The position numbers and the translations under genes were made by a program. This document shows, in pieces, positions 54,109 to 63,158 of a stretch of DNA of 64,000 bases (positions are counted from its first letter, which is position 1; each line of letters opens with the position of its first letter). The stretch spans positions 3,311,501-3,375,500 of the forward strand of contig NZ_CP089981.1 of assembly GCF_021389975.1 (NCBI RefSeq). The letters run 5' to 3'. The notes beneath the pieces were generated by a model. The model was given only the letters and a program-made list of their open reading frames with translations, was not told the DNA's origin and did not search any database. Origin of the DNA: Fulvivirga ulvae. GTDB lineage: Bacteria; Bacteroidota; Bacteroidia; Cytophagales; Cyclobacteriaceae.

Positions 54109-54738
54109 TTACTTCCCTTTCAAAGGCATGGTGCGAAATATATAATCCCATAACGGTGATGATACTCCGAATGCTCTTTCCGAATCTTTGTAGTGATGTA
54201 TACCGTGGTGCACCCACAGGGTTTTAAATATATTTTTTGGCGGCTGATACGCATGAACTATATAGTGAACGAATAAATAACCTGCATAGCCGATCAGGAA
54301 ACCCGGTAAAAAGCCAAAAACTAAATCACCCATTAAAAGGCGGAACAAGAATAGCAGCAAAGTCGCAATAGTAATACTTACCAGCGGAGGCATAGCCAGC
54401 CTGTCTTTGTCCCTTGGGAAATCGTGGTGAACACCGTGAAAGTTGTATTGGATTTTTTCTCTCAGTTTAGTATAGGTTGCCATATGAAATAAATAACGGT
54501 GCATAAGGTATTCAACCAATGTGAAAGCCAGCAGTCCTATACAAAATAATGATATGGTAGTGCCTGCAGCAAGGTCTGTGTTAATTACACTCCAGTAAAG
54601 CAGCCCTCCGGAATATAATATAAATAATGTAATCGGTATTGATATGTGTGTCCGGGATAACCGTTCTATGATTGGGTTTTTAAATAAAGTGGTAGTTCCC
54701 TTGTTGCTTGGTTTATTTTTAGTTGCTGGTTGAGCCAT
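54109..54738 (-). CDS. Fatty acid hydroxylase (sterol desaturase superfamily)
   Basis: A 209-residue integral membrane di-iron enzyme. His motifs: HRYLFH (near 81-86), HGVHHDFPRDKDR (near 102), HYIVHAY (near 161) and HHGIHHYKDSERAFGVSSPLWDYIF (near 176-200). Four TM segments. Length and motif spacing match the fatty acid 2-hydroxylase subgroup (no cytochrome b5 domain). In Cytophagales a role in hydroxylating sphingo- or sulfonolipid acyl chains is plausible but is inference. Confidence 0.9.
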   Translation of the reverse strand: MAQPATKNKPSNKGTTTLFKNPIIERLSRTHISIPITLFILYSGGLLYWSVINTDLAAGTTISLFCIGLLAFTLVEYLMHRYLFHMATYTKLREKIQYNFHGVHHDFPRDKDRLAMPPLVSITIATLLLFLFRLLMGDLVFGFLPGFLIGYAGYLFVHYIVHAYQPPKNIFKTLWVHHGIHHYKDSERAFGVSSPLWDYIFRTMPLKGK

Positions 54739-54829
54739 CTTTTTTTAAGATCTAAATTTTAGTCAAAATTAAATTATAGAAATCTTTTTTAATAGAGTTT
54801 ACAGGGTAATTTATAACTGAGGTTGCTCA

Positions 54830-55972
54830 TTATATCGTCTGAGGCTCATTTTGAGCTTCGAGTATGTCCCTGTAAAAATCTTCATACATCGGCATTATAT
54901 TAGTAATGTCAAACTCTTTGGCTCTTTCCAGAGCATTATGTTTAAAAGTAGGTAAATTATCGTCTTTTAAAATATGTAAAGCGTTTTTTGTCATATCATC
55001 AATATCGCCTACTTTACTTAGAAACCCTGTTTTACCGTTTATGTTCAACTCGGGTAAACCCCCTGCATTGGTTGAGATCACAGGTACTTCACACGCCATA
55101 GCTTCAAGGGCGGCTAGGCCAAAGCTTTCTTTTTCTGAAGGCATGATAAAGAGGTCAGCTACAGACAATACTTCTTCCACTGCCTCCAGCTTACCTAAAA
55201 ATCTGATATCATCGCATGTGCCGAGCTCACGACACAAGGCCTCTATATTGCTTCGTTCAGGACCATCGCCTACCAGCAATAGTTTTGCAGGTATTTGTTG
55301 TCTCATTTTGTTGAAAATCCTCACTACATCATCAACTCGTTTTACCTTACGAAAATTAGAGGTATGCACGATTAACTTCTCATTGTTGGGGCATATGGCC
55401 CTTTTAAAGTGCTCCTTCTTTTGTTTCTTAAAGCGTTCAAGGTCTATAAAGTTAGGTATCACGGCAATGTCTTTGAGTATTTTGAAGTGCAGGTAGGTGT
55501 CTTTTTTCAAATCTTCCGAAACAGCAGTTACACCATCAGAGGCATTGATGCTGAAGGTTACCACCGGTGCATATGACGGGTCTTTGCCTACAAGTGTTAT
55601 ATCCGTGCCGTGAAGTGTAGTGACTATGGGTATATTTATGCCTTCCGTTTTTAATATCTGCTTGGCCATATAGGCTGCCGAGGCATGCGGTATGGCATAG
55701 TGCACATGAAGTAAATCGAGTTTTTCATATTTTACTACATCTACCATTTTACTGGCGAGTGCCAATTCATATGGCGGGTATTCAAAAAGCGGGTAAGACC
55801 GGATGTCTACTTCGTGGTAAAAAAGGTTCTCATTAAAAAAATCAAGCCTTGTAGGCTGAGAATATGTTATGAAGTGGATCTTATGACCCGCCTTGGCCAA
55901 AGCTTTTCCCAACTCTGTGGCCACCACACCGCTACCCCCGAAAGTAGGGTAGCATACGATTCCTATTTTCAT
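54830..55972 (-). CDS. bshA: N-acetyl-alpha-D-glucosaminyl L-malate synthase
   Basis: A 380-residue GT4 glycosyltransferase that joins GlcNAc to L-malate, first step of bacillithiol synthesis. BshA features: MKIGIVCYPTFGGSGVVATELGKALAKAGH at the N-terminus, HYAIPHASAAYMAKQIL, TTLHGTDITLVGKDPSY, and the nucleotide-sugar site PSEKESFGLAALEAMACEVPVISTNAGGLPE. Length matches BshA from other phyla. The bshB and bshC genes are not in the window. Its ATG is 12 bp after the GH3-hydrolase stop, suggesting co-transcription. Confidence 0.95.
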   Translation of the reverse strand: MKIGIVCYPTFGGSGVVATELGKALAKAGHKIHFITYSQPTRLDFFNENLFYHEVDIRSYPLFEYPPYELALASKMVDVVKYEKLDLLHVHYAIPHASAAYMAKQILKTEGINIPIVTTLHGTDITLVGKDPSYAPVVTFSINASDGVTAVSEDLKKDTYLHFKILKDIAVIPNFIDLERFKKQKKEHFKRAICPNNEKLIVHTSNFRKVKRVDDVVRIFNKMRQQIPAKLLLVGDGPERSNIEALCRELGTCDDIRFLGKLEAVEEVLSVADLFIMPSEKESFGLAALEAMACEVPVISTNAGGLPELNINGKTGFLSKVGDIDDMTKNALHILKDDNLPTFKHNALERAKEFDITNIMPMYEDFYRDILEAQNEPQTI

Positions 55973-55984
55973 CTGTTTTTGGTT

Positions 55985-58897
55985 TTAATATGAATCAAAT
56001 CGCTGCTCATAGCTCCATATTGACTCGTAAATCACATCCTGTATCCTTGTACGAATATTGTTTTTGATTAGTTTGGAATTATTTGCGTCAGGGTGAATTC
56101 TGTTAGACAAGAAAACAAAAATCAGGTTGAACTCGGGATCCGCCCAGACTGCCGTGCCGGTAAAACCGGTATGACCAAAGGTTTTTGGAGAAGAGAATTC
56201 AGATGTAGGGCCATTCCAATCGCCCACAGCGGGTTTGTCCCACCCAATCCCTCTTCTGTTAGTTTCATATTGCTTTTGCGTAAATCTTTCAATAGTTCCC
56301 GGCTGAAAAAACCTTACGCCTCCATATGTGCCATCCTGAAGGTGCATTTGCATCATCTTCGCCAGATCAATGGCACTGCTGAACAGCCCGGCATGACCTG
56401 CAACCCCACCACATAGTGCAGCACCCTGATCATGAACCATTCCATATACCAGAGTGTTGCGAAAATAATCATCTCTTTCTGTTGGAGCTATACGAGAAAG
56501 GGGGAAATTACACAAAGGCAAATAACTTAAGGTGGTTAGGCCCATAGGGTCGTAGAAGTTTTGTTGTAAAAACTCATTCATGGGCTGATTTATCATTTTT
56601 TCAATCATCTTTTTGAGCAGATAGTAGCCCATATCGCTGTACTTATAGTCATAAGGGCGCTTGTTTATTTTATCTCTCAGTTTTGAGTTTTTTACCCATT
56701 GCCATACACTGTCCTGCATGGCTTCCGTCGTAAATAAACCTTCAGATACCTGGTAATTAAAGCCTGATTCTGGATAACCTTTGTATAGCCCGCCGGCTAA
56801 GAATGAATCTTCCAGGGTTCTTTTCCAGAAGGGGAGGTAGGGCCACAGACCAGCCTGGTGGGTCAGTATATCTCTTATGATCATGTGTTCCTTATTCGTG
56901 CCGCGCAACTCAGGAAGGTACACAGATATTTTTTTGTCCAGATCTATAACTCCTCTTTCTTCTAAAAACATAACAGCCTGCATGGTGGAGAGTACCTTCG
57001 TAATAGAGGCTATATCATAAATGGTATAATCGTCTACCGGCTTAATACTGTCGTAGGTGTAATAGCCATATGACTTATCAAACACTATTTTCCCATTTCT
57101 TACTACCATTACCTGGCATCCCGGCGTGGCCTTGTCTGTGATGGCTTCGTGAGCAATATCATCTATTTTTTGTAGTACCCGGCTATCCATCGATGCTCCT
57201 TCCGGTGTTGAAAAGGTGAGTCTGCTCAACGATGGGGTATCTGCACCCTGGCCAAAATTTATATTTTTAGAAATGTTTACCGGGATTCGTCCGTTGGTAG
57301 CTATGCCGCCAAAAATAGCTGAAGGGACTAGTTTTTGAGTATGTTCACTATTATCAAAAGCACAGATAAGATGGTCAAATCTGTCGAGTCCCTTCAGGTT
57401 ATACGGGCTGTCAAAAAGGGAAAATATAAGTTTTGTTTCATTATTGAGCCTGTCAAAAAGTTGCAACATCTCCTGGGTTACACCATTGATACCCTGGGTT
57501 TTGTCAAGGTCAAAAAGTCCTACTACTACTACATCATAATTTCTGAGCTGCCTGTACAGTAGATCATTATCTCCTCCTTCTTTTACATAATGACTAAAGA
57601 AAGCATACTTATCCAGGTATTTAGTAAACTCACCAGAAGGGCCTATACTGAGAGAAGCAAAGGTTTTGTTATCAAGCGTGCTGATAGGCAGCAGGCTGTC
57701 AGGATTGTTTAGTACGGTTATAGATTTTTCTACCAGCTTATGTTTAAGAAGCTCCGTTCCGGGCCTGTTTAATTTGAGGTTAATGTTTTCATTGTTTAAA
57801 CTATCCCATTGGTTGAGTCCCGCTTTGAACTTAGCCCTTAAAATCCTTTTTACACTTTCTTCGAATTGCTGCTTATTGATTTTTTTCTTTAAGAGGTTCT
57901 TTTTGATCAGCTTTATGGCTTCCGGTACATTTTCGGAGAAGAGCAGTATATCATTGCCAGCCTGCAAAGCCAACAGCTCGGCTTCTCCGTTACTATAATG
58001 GTCAGAAACGGCCTTCATATTCAATGCATCTGTTATGATCAGCCCCTCATACTTCAGCTCCTTTCTGAGTATGTCGTGGATCACTTTTGGAGATAAGGTA
58101 GCTGGGGTGTTTTTTTTGCTATCAATGGCTGGTATCTGTACGTGGGCAGTCATTATTGCTGAAGTACCTGCATAAATGAGTTTTTTGAACGGGTATAGCT
58201 CCAGCGTATCAAGTCTTTTTTTGTTATGGTCAATCAGCGGGAGAGTCAGGTGAGAGTCCTGTCGGGTGTCACCGTGTCCGGGAAAGTGTTTGGCGCAGGA
58301 GAGCACACCATTTTCCTGAAGGCCTTTCATGTAGGCGATGGCTTTGCTGGTAACTTGTTTTTTATTGCTGCCGAAAGACCGTACACCTATGACAAGATTT
58401 TCCGGATTAGTATTGATATCAGCTACGGGAGCAAAATTCATATGTACGCCGAGTATTTTCATTTCACGTGCTATTTCAGCACCCATGGCGTATACCAGGC
58501 TATCATTTTCAATGGCACCAAGTGCCATCTGCTTAGGGAAATTAATAGTACTGTCGAGGCGCATGCCGGCTCCCCACTCCATGTCCATAGCAATAAGTAA
58601 AGGTACAGAGGAAGAGGTCTGGAACCTGTTCGTGAGGTCTATCTGACGGGTAGGGCTACCCTGCATAAATATAAGCCCTCCAATATGGTTTTTTTCAATT
58701 TGGCGCTCTACGATCTGAAAGTGTTTTTCATTGCCTCCGGAGTATACAGGCATCATGAAAAGTTGCCCGATCCTCTGTTCGAGATCCAATACGTTAAATA
58801 CACTATCAACCCACCTTTCCTGCTCCTGGTTTTGTGAAAATGAGTATGTTATAGTCGAAAAAATGAATAAAGTGGCGCTAAAAACTTTTTTAATCAT
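55985..58897 (-). CDS. Fused GH3 beta-N-acetylglucosaminidase and serine beta-lactamase-like hydrolase
   Basis: A 970-residue exported protein (signal MIKKVFSATLFIFSTITYSFSQ). Residues about 25-370 are a glycoside hydrolase family 3 domain with the NagZ-type catalytic loop KHFPGHGDTRQDSH (near 205) and DALNMKAVSDHY with the nucleophile Asp. A C-terminal GH3 segment follows to about 560. Residues about 590-960 form a class C beta-lactamase/penicillin-binding-like domain: SxxK at Ser631-Lys634 (DIASITKVL), YSD in place of YxN, and HTGFTGTAVW as the KTG-like box. This fusion is common in Bacteroidota and probably acts on peptidoglycan in the periplasm: sugar cleavage plus peptide or ester hydrolysis. 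Confidence 0.92.
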   Translation of the reverse strand: MIKKVFSATLFIFSTITYSFSQNQEQERWVDSVFNVLDLEQRIGQLFMMPVYSGGNEKHFQIVERQIEKNHIGGLIFMQGSPTRQIDLTNRFQTSSSVPLLIAMDMEWGAGMRLDSTINFPKQMALGAIENDSLVYAMGAEIAREMKILGVHMNFAPVADINTNPENLVIGVRSFGSNKKQVTSKAIAYMKGLQENGVLSCAKHFPGHGDTRQDSHLTLPLIDHNKKRLDTLELYPFKKLIYAGTSAIMTAHVQIPAIDSKKNTPATLSPKVIHDILRKELKYEGLIITDALNMKAVSDHYSNGEAELLALQAGNDILLFSENVPEAIKLIKKNLLKKKINKQQFEESVKRILRAKFKAGLNQWDSLNNENINLKLNRPGTELLKHKLVEKSITVLNNPDSLLPISTLDNKTFASLSIGPSGEFTKYLDKYAFFSHYVKEGGDNDLLYRQLRNYDVVVVGLFDLDKTQGINGVTQEMLQLFDRLNNETKLIFSLFDSPYNLKGLDRFDHLICAFDNSEHTQKLVPSAIFGGIATNGRIPVNISKNINFGQGADTPSLSRLTFSTPEGASMDSRVLQKIDDIAHEAITDKATPGCQVMVVRNGKIVFDKSYGYYTYDSIKPVDDYTIYDIASITKVLSTMQAVMFLEERGVIDLDKKISVYLPELRGTNKEHMIIRDILTHQAGLWPYLPFWKRTLEDSFLAGGLYKGYPESGFNYQVSEGLFTTEAMQDSVWQWVKNSKLRDKINKRPYDYKYSDMGYYLLKKMIEKMINQPMNEFLQQNFYDPMGLTTLSYLPLCNFPLSRIAPTERDDYFRNTLVYGMVHDQGAALCGGVAGHAGLFSSAIDLAKMMQMHLQDGTYGGVRFFQPGTIERFTQKQYETNRRGIGWDKPAVGDWNGPTSEFSSPKTFGHTGFTGTAVWADPEFNLIFVFLSNRIHPDANNSKLIKNNIRTRIQDVIYESIWSYEQRFDSY

Positions 58898-59025
58898 GCA
58901 GCCGTTACCTTTATGATACCAACGAATAAAAAATTAATTTTGTGCCCTACTAAGATAAAAAAATAAACCACAAACGTGTGCCCATTCTGTAATATCGGGT
59001 TATGGTTTAAAAACAAAACATCAAG

Positions 59026-59382
59026 ATGAAAATTCCCTCATTTTTTAAAACACCCAGAAATCAAAAATTTAATATAGCGCCACGATATTATGATCCGGTA
59101 AAAGAAGAAATTGAACAGAGGACTTCAAGGATCAAAAAGGAATTGATGCTGGAGAATGGGGAGGATGTGTCCGATGAAAACTTCTATAATTCACGAATTG
59201 TTGGTTCTTTTAGGCATGGCCGAAGTAAGACAAAAAGCACGGCTGGGTTAACGCAGGCCATAATTATCATGCTGCTTGTTGGTGGAGGCGCAGGGTATTT
59301 GTATTTCGGAAATCTGGCATTGTATATCTTTCTTCTGGTTTCTTCCGTATTATTGTATCTTAAAGTAAAACACATCATATAA
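59026..59382 (+). CDS. Small membrane protein upstream of mutL, unknown function
   Basis: A 118-residue protein. A basic soluble N-terminus (about 1-80: FNIAPRYYDPVKEEIEQRTSRIKKEL; NSRIVGSFRHGRSKTKSTAG) is followed by two closely spaced TM helices (AIIIMLLVGGGAGYLYFG and LALYIFLLVSSVLLYLKV). Short proteins of this layout precede mutL in many Bacteroidota, sometimes mislabelled as riboflavin synthase subunit. Stop to mutL start is 13 bp, so it is in the mutL operon. Role unknown. Confidence 0.8.
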   Translation: MKIPSFFKTPRNQKFNIAPRYYDPVKEEIEQRTSRIKKELMLENGEDVSDENFYNSRIVGSFRHGRSKTKSTAGLTQAIIIMLLVGGGAGYLYFGNLALYIFLLVSSVLLYLKVKHII

Positions 59383-59395
59383 GTCAAAGCCGTAC

Positions 59396-61234
59396 ATGCC
59401 AGATATTATCCGTTTACTTCCTGATTCCTTAGCAAACCAGATCGCGGCGGGTGAGGTAGTACAACGTCCGGCATCTGCCATTAAGGAACTTTTAGAAAAC
59501 TCAATTGATGCAGGTGCTACTGATATTAAAGTCATTATAAAAGAAGCCGGTAAAACACTCATGCAGGTTATGGACAACGGGAAGGGGATGTCCGAAACTG
59601 ATGCGAGAATGAGTCTGGAGCGCCATGCTACATCAAAAATAAGCAAGACAGAAGATCTTTTTTCCATCAGAACGATGGGTTTCAGGGGAGAGGCACTGGC
59701 GTCTATGGCCGCAGTCTCACAGTTGGAGATCAAAACCCGCCAGCCTGACGCTGAGTTGGGCACTTTGCTTTATGTAGAAGCGTCAGAAGTGAAAAAACAA
59801 GAACCGGCAGCATGTGAGCAGGGAACTTCAATTTGTATAAAAAACTTATTTTACAACGTACCTGCCCGCAGGAATTTCCTGAAGTCCAACGGTGTGGAGA
59901 TGAAGCACATCACCGATGAGTTTCAGAGGGTAGCATTGGCCAACCCCGAAGTAAGCTTTTCGCTTTACCAGAATGACCTGGAAGCCTACAATTTACCTGC
60001 AGGTAAACTCAGCCAACGGATTGTTAATCTTTTCGGGAAAAATTATAAGGAGCAGCTAGCCTCTTGTCATGAGGAAGCTGCCGAAATATCTATCCATGGC
60101 TACATCGGCAAGCCAGAGTTTGCCAAAAAGACCAGGGGTGAGCAGTTTTTCTTTGTCAATAAGCGATTTGTAAGGAGCAATTACCTTAACCATGCCGTAA
60201 TGAATGCCTTTGAAGGGTTACTTGCAGAGGGAAGCTATCCTTTTTATGTGCTTTTTATAGATATAGACCCTATTCATGTTGATGTGAACGTACACCCTAC
60301 CAAGACAGAGATAAAGTTTGATGATGAACGTACAGTGTATGCCATCGTAAGAGCTGCTGCAAAGCAGGCTCTGGCGACACATAACATAACACCGGCCCTT
60401 GATTTTTCTGCAGATATCAATCTTGGCTCAAAAATGGACTTTAGGCGTGAAACCATTAAGGATAAGAATTATAGCCAATTTAAAAGTGCTGGCAGCAATA
60501 ACCCCCAAAAATCGAATCAGGAGCACTGGGAAAAACTGTTTCATGAACATCCCGGCAAAGGAAGCCTGACAAGCGATGTAGAGCGTGAGGATCCGGAGGG
60601 TAGTATGACGCTGACCTTTGAAAGCAACCTCAATACAAAAAGTGAAAGTGAGGTAATGTCAACGGATCATAAAAAGTCAATTTTCCAACTTCACCAAAGG
60701 TATATTATTACACAGGTGAAGTCAGGAATGATGATTGTTGACCAACAGGCAGCACACGAACGAATACTATTTGAAAAATATATGGGTTGCCTGAGAAGCA
60801 GCAAAGGGGCCTCGCAGCAAACTTTATTTCCCCAGACACTTTCGCTAAACCCTGGCGACCACTCACTCGTAATGGAAATGGAAGAGGAGCTGAAAGCTTT
60901 AGGCTTTTTGGTCGAACCTTTTGGTAAAAATGATATTATTATAAAAGGAATGCCTGCCGAAATAGGGACGGTCAATGAGAAAGAGGTATTTGAAGGGCTC
61001 ATAGAGCAGTTTAAAAGAAATAAATCGGAACTATCTATCCCAAGAAAGGAAAATCTTGCGAGGGCTTTGGCAAAACGTACTGCTCTAAAACATGGATTAA
61101 GACTAAGCGAAGAGGAGATGTCAGGTTTGATTGACCAGCTGTTTGCCTGCGACAGTCCCAACTATGCACCTAATGGTCAGGTGACTTTTTATATTTTGGA
61201 ATTGAATAAAATAGACAACTTTTTTAATAAGTAA
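59396..61234 (+). CDS. mutL: DNA mismatch repair protein MutL
   Basis: A 612-residue GHKL ATPase. N-terminal motifs: ELLENSIDAGAT (Glu/Asn Mg site), VMDNGKGM, FSIRTMGFRGEALASM. The linker is about 330-420. The C-terminal domain starts near residue 425 (FQLHQRYIITQVKSGMMIVDQQAAHERILFEKYM) and includes the DQxAxxExxxxE endonuclease motif with Gln where His is usual, and APNGQVTFYIL near the C-terminus at the place of the CPHGRP zinc motif. Works with MutS to license strand removal. In operon with the upstream small gene and two rhomboids (2 and 5 bp gaps). Confidence 0.96.
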   Translation: MPDIIRLLPDSLANQIAAGEVVQRPASAIKELLENSIDAGATDIKVIIKEAGKTLMQVMDNGKGMSETDARMSLERHATSKISKTEDLFSIRTMGFRGEALASMAAVSQLEIKTRQPDAELGTLLYVEASEVKKQEPAACEQGTSICIKNLFYNVPARRNFLKSNGVEMKHITDEFQRVALANPEVSFSLYQNDLEAYNLPAGKLSQRIVNLFGKNYKEQLASCHEEAAEISIHGYIGKPEFAKKTRGEQFFFVNKRFVRSNYLNHAVMNAFEGLLAEGSYPFYVLFIDIDPIHVDVNVHPTKTEIKFDDERTVYAIVRAAAKQALATHNITPALDFSADINLGSKMDFRRETIKDKNYSQFKSAGSNNPQKSNQEHWEKLFHEHPGKGSLTSDVEREDPEGSMTLTFESNLNTKSESEVMSTDHKKSIFQLHQRYIITQVKSGMMIVDQQAAHERILFEKYMGCLRSSKGASQQTLFPQTLSLNPGDHSLVMEMEEELKALGFLVEPFGKNDIIIKGMPAEIGTVNEKEVFEGLIEQFKRNKSELSIPRKENLARALAKRTALKHGLRLSEEEMSGLIDQLFACDSPNYAPNGQVTFYILELNKIDNFFNK

Positions 61235-61236
61235 CT

Positions 61237-62031
61237 ATGTTAAGATTAACTCCGGTAGTTAAAAATCTGCTGATTATCAATATTGTGGTGTTTATACTGC
61301 AATATGTGTTACGGGGTATGGATTTTACCGGCCTGATATCACTATGGATCATTGAATCTGACAACTTTAAGCCATATCAATATTTTACCTACATGTTTGC
61401 TCATGGAGGGTTTGGGCATATCCTGTTCAATATGCTGGGATTAGTCTTTCTTGGGCCGCTGTTAGAGCAGTTCTGGGGACCAAAAAGATTCCTGATCTTT
61501 TATATGGTCACTGGTATTGGTGCAGGTGTACTATATAGTGGCATCGAATATTGGAGAACCAGCCAGCTGGAAAGTGATGTTACTTCTTATGTTATTGAAC
61601 CAACTCCGGATCATTTCTCAAGATTTGCAGATGAACATGATCAATATTTCAACAGCAAAGTGTATGACTTCGCCAATGATTTTTCGAAGAACCCGGAAGA
61701 TCCTTACTACATCAATCAAAGTAAAGAAATTGTTAAGGGAACCTATCAGAGTTTGCTCAATGGAAGCAGCATGCTAGGGGCATCTGGAGCTATATATGGA
61801 ATATTAATGGCTTTTGGGCTCCTTTTTCCTAATACACAGCTTATGCTGCTTATACCTCCGATTCCGATTAAAGCAAAATATTTAGTATTGATTTTAGGAG
61901 GTATAGCATTATATTCGGGTTTAAATAGAGAGAGTGGTGATAATGTAGCCCATTTTGCTCACCTGGGGGGTATGATATTCGCCTTTATTATGATCAAGAT
62001 CTGGCAGCAAAGCCGCGATAAATTTTATTAG
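61237..62031 (+). CDS. Rhomboid family intramembrane serine protease 1
   Basis: A 264-residue six-TM protease. Catalytic Ser in MLGASGAIYG (GxSG) and His in NVAHFAHLGGMIF; HGGFGHILFNMLGL carries the conserved His and Asn of the oxyanion region. It has a soluble insertion of about 70 residues (EYWRTSQLESDV to NQSKEIVKGTYQ, about 105-175) before the catalytic Ser, which is unusually long. Starts 2 bp after mutL. Confidence 0.93.
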   Translation: MLRLTPVVKNLLIINIVVFILQYVLRGMDFTGLISLWIIESDNFKPYQYFTYMFAHGGFGHILFNMLGLVFLGPLLEQFWGPKRFLIFYMVTGIGAGVLYSGIEYWRTSQLESDVTSYVIEPTPDHFSRFADEHDQYFNSKVYDFANDFSKNPEDPYYINQSKEIVKGTYQSLLNGSSMLGASGAIYGILMAFGLLFPNTQLMLLIPPIPIKAKYLVLILGGIALYSGLNRESGDNVAHFAHLGGMIFAFIMIKIWQQSRDKFY

Positions 62032-62036
62032 TAGTT

Positions 62037-62960
62037 ATGAATGGTGGTGGATTTTTAAGCGATTTTAAGAATGCCTTTAGCAGGCCAAACAGTGCTCATA
62101 CGCAACTGATTATCATCAATGTGGTAGTTTTTCTGTTTTTGGCGGTACTTAATGTATTCTCCTCGATACTGGATTTTGAAGGGGTATTTGCTTTCGTATA
62201 CAATCAATTTAGCATACCACCTGTTTTTTCAGAGTTTATAACCAGGCCCTGGACAATCATTACTTATTCTTTTTCGCACAGTTTAAGCGGCATATTTCAC
62301 ATCTTGTTTAATATGCTGGTATTCTACTGGTTTGCGAGGCTGATCATAGAGTATCTTGGGAGTGACAAAGTAATAAGTTTGTATGTATTGGGGGCGCTGG
62401 CTGGTGGTGTGGCCTACCTGCTTGTATATAATCTGGTGCCTTTCTATGCCAATCAGGCGCATATGTTGAGTGGTATGGTAGGGGCGTCAGCAGCAGTATA
62501 TGCGGTGGTGGTTGCAGCCGCTACATTAATACCCAACTACACGTTTTTCCTGTTGTTTCTTGGACCGGTCAGGATAAAGTATATTGCAGCATTCTATATT
62601 GTATTGTCGTTTTTGGGTTCGGTAGGCACTAATGCAGGAGGTAATATTGCTCACCTTGGAGGCGCGCTGATAGGATATATATTTATCAAGCAATTACAAA
62701 AAGGTAATGACTGGGGTGCATGGGTGCTTGCTGTTATCAGGTTTTTCAAGAGCTTTTTTGTAAGACAACCCAATATAAAAGTCAGCTACAAAAAGGGGCC
62801 ATCTTCCAAGTCAAAGTCAGGCTCTTCATCATCGCGCCAGTCATCATCAAAGGCATCGCAGGATGAAATAGATGAAATACTCGACAAGATATCTGAACGG
62901 GGATATGAAAGCTTAACCAAGGAGGAAAAGCAGAAGCTTTTTAACGCCAGTAAGAAATAG
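62037..62960 (+). CDS. Rhomboid family intramembrane serine protease 2
   Basis: A 307-residue rhomboid with a cytosolic tail. HSLSGIFHILFNMLVFYW matches the oxyanion segment; GMVGASAAVYAVV carries the Ser as GASA rather than GASG; NIAHLGGALIGY has the catalytic His. The C-terminal about 70 residues (QPNIKVSYKKGPSSKSKSGSSSSRQSSSKASQDEIDEILDKISERGYESLTKEEKQKLF) are a Ser/Lys-rich linker followed by a short helical segment of the kind found at the end of many Bacteroidota rhomboids. Starts 5 bp after rhomboid 1. Substrates unknown. Confidence 0.92.
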   Translation: MNGGGFLSDFKNAFSRPNSAHTQLIIINVVVFLFLAVLNVFSSILDFEGVFAFVYNQFSIPPVFSEFITRPWTIITYSFSHSLSGIFHILFNMLVFYWFARLIIEYLGSDKVISLYVLGALAGGVAYLLVYNLVPFYANQAHMLSGMVGASAAVYAVVVAAATLIPNYTFFLLFLGPVRIKYIAAFYIVLSFLGSVGTNAGGNIAHLGGALIGYIFIKQLQKGNDWGAWVLAVIRFFKSFFVRQPNIKVSYKKGPSSKSKSGSSSSRQSSSKASQDEIDEILDKISERGYESLTKEEKQKLFNASKK

Positions 62961-63014
62961 TTTTTGGACTGAAGTTTGACCCGGTATTAAAAATACCATT
63001 ACATTAAGGACCGT

Positions 63015-63094
63015 CCTGCCGATGACGGCAGGAGGGAGTGATCTCTGAAGAGTACAGATATTAATTTTGGAATCCGAATACTGAGATTACTCCC
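63015..63094. repeat. Double-hairpin intergenic element
   Basis: Hairpin CCTGCCG-atga-CGGCAGG (63015-63032) is followed by a second, larger inverted repeat, GGGAGTGATCTC (63034-63045) and GAGATTACTCCC (63083-63094), with one mismatch and a 37-nt loop. No T run, so not a simple terminator. It may be a dispersed repeat or an RNA structure between the mutL operon and convergent rlmN. Confidence 0.5.
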
Positions 63095-63158
63095 ACCGTT
63101 CACTGAACACTGAAACTCCCAAAGTGCTACTGCTTTTTGCCGATTGCTGACTAGACTA

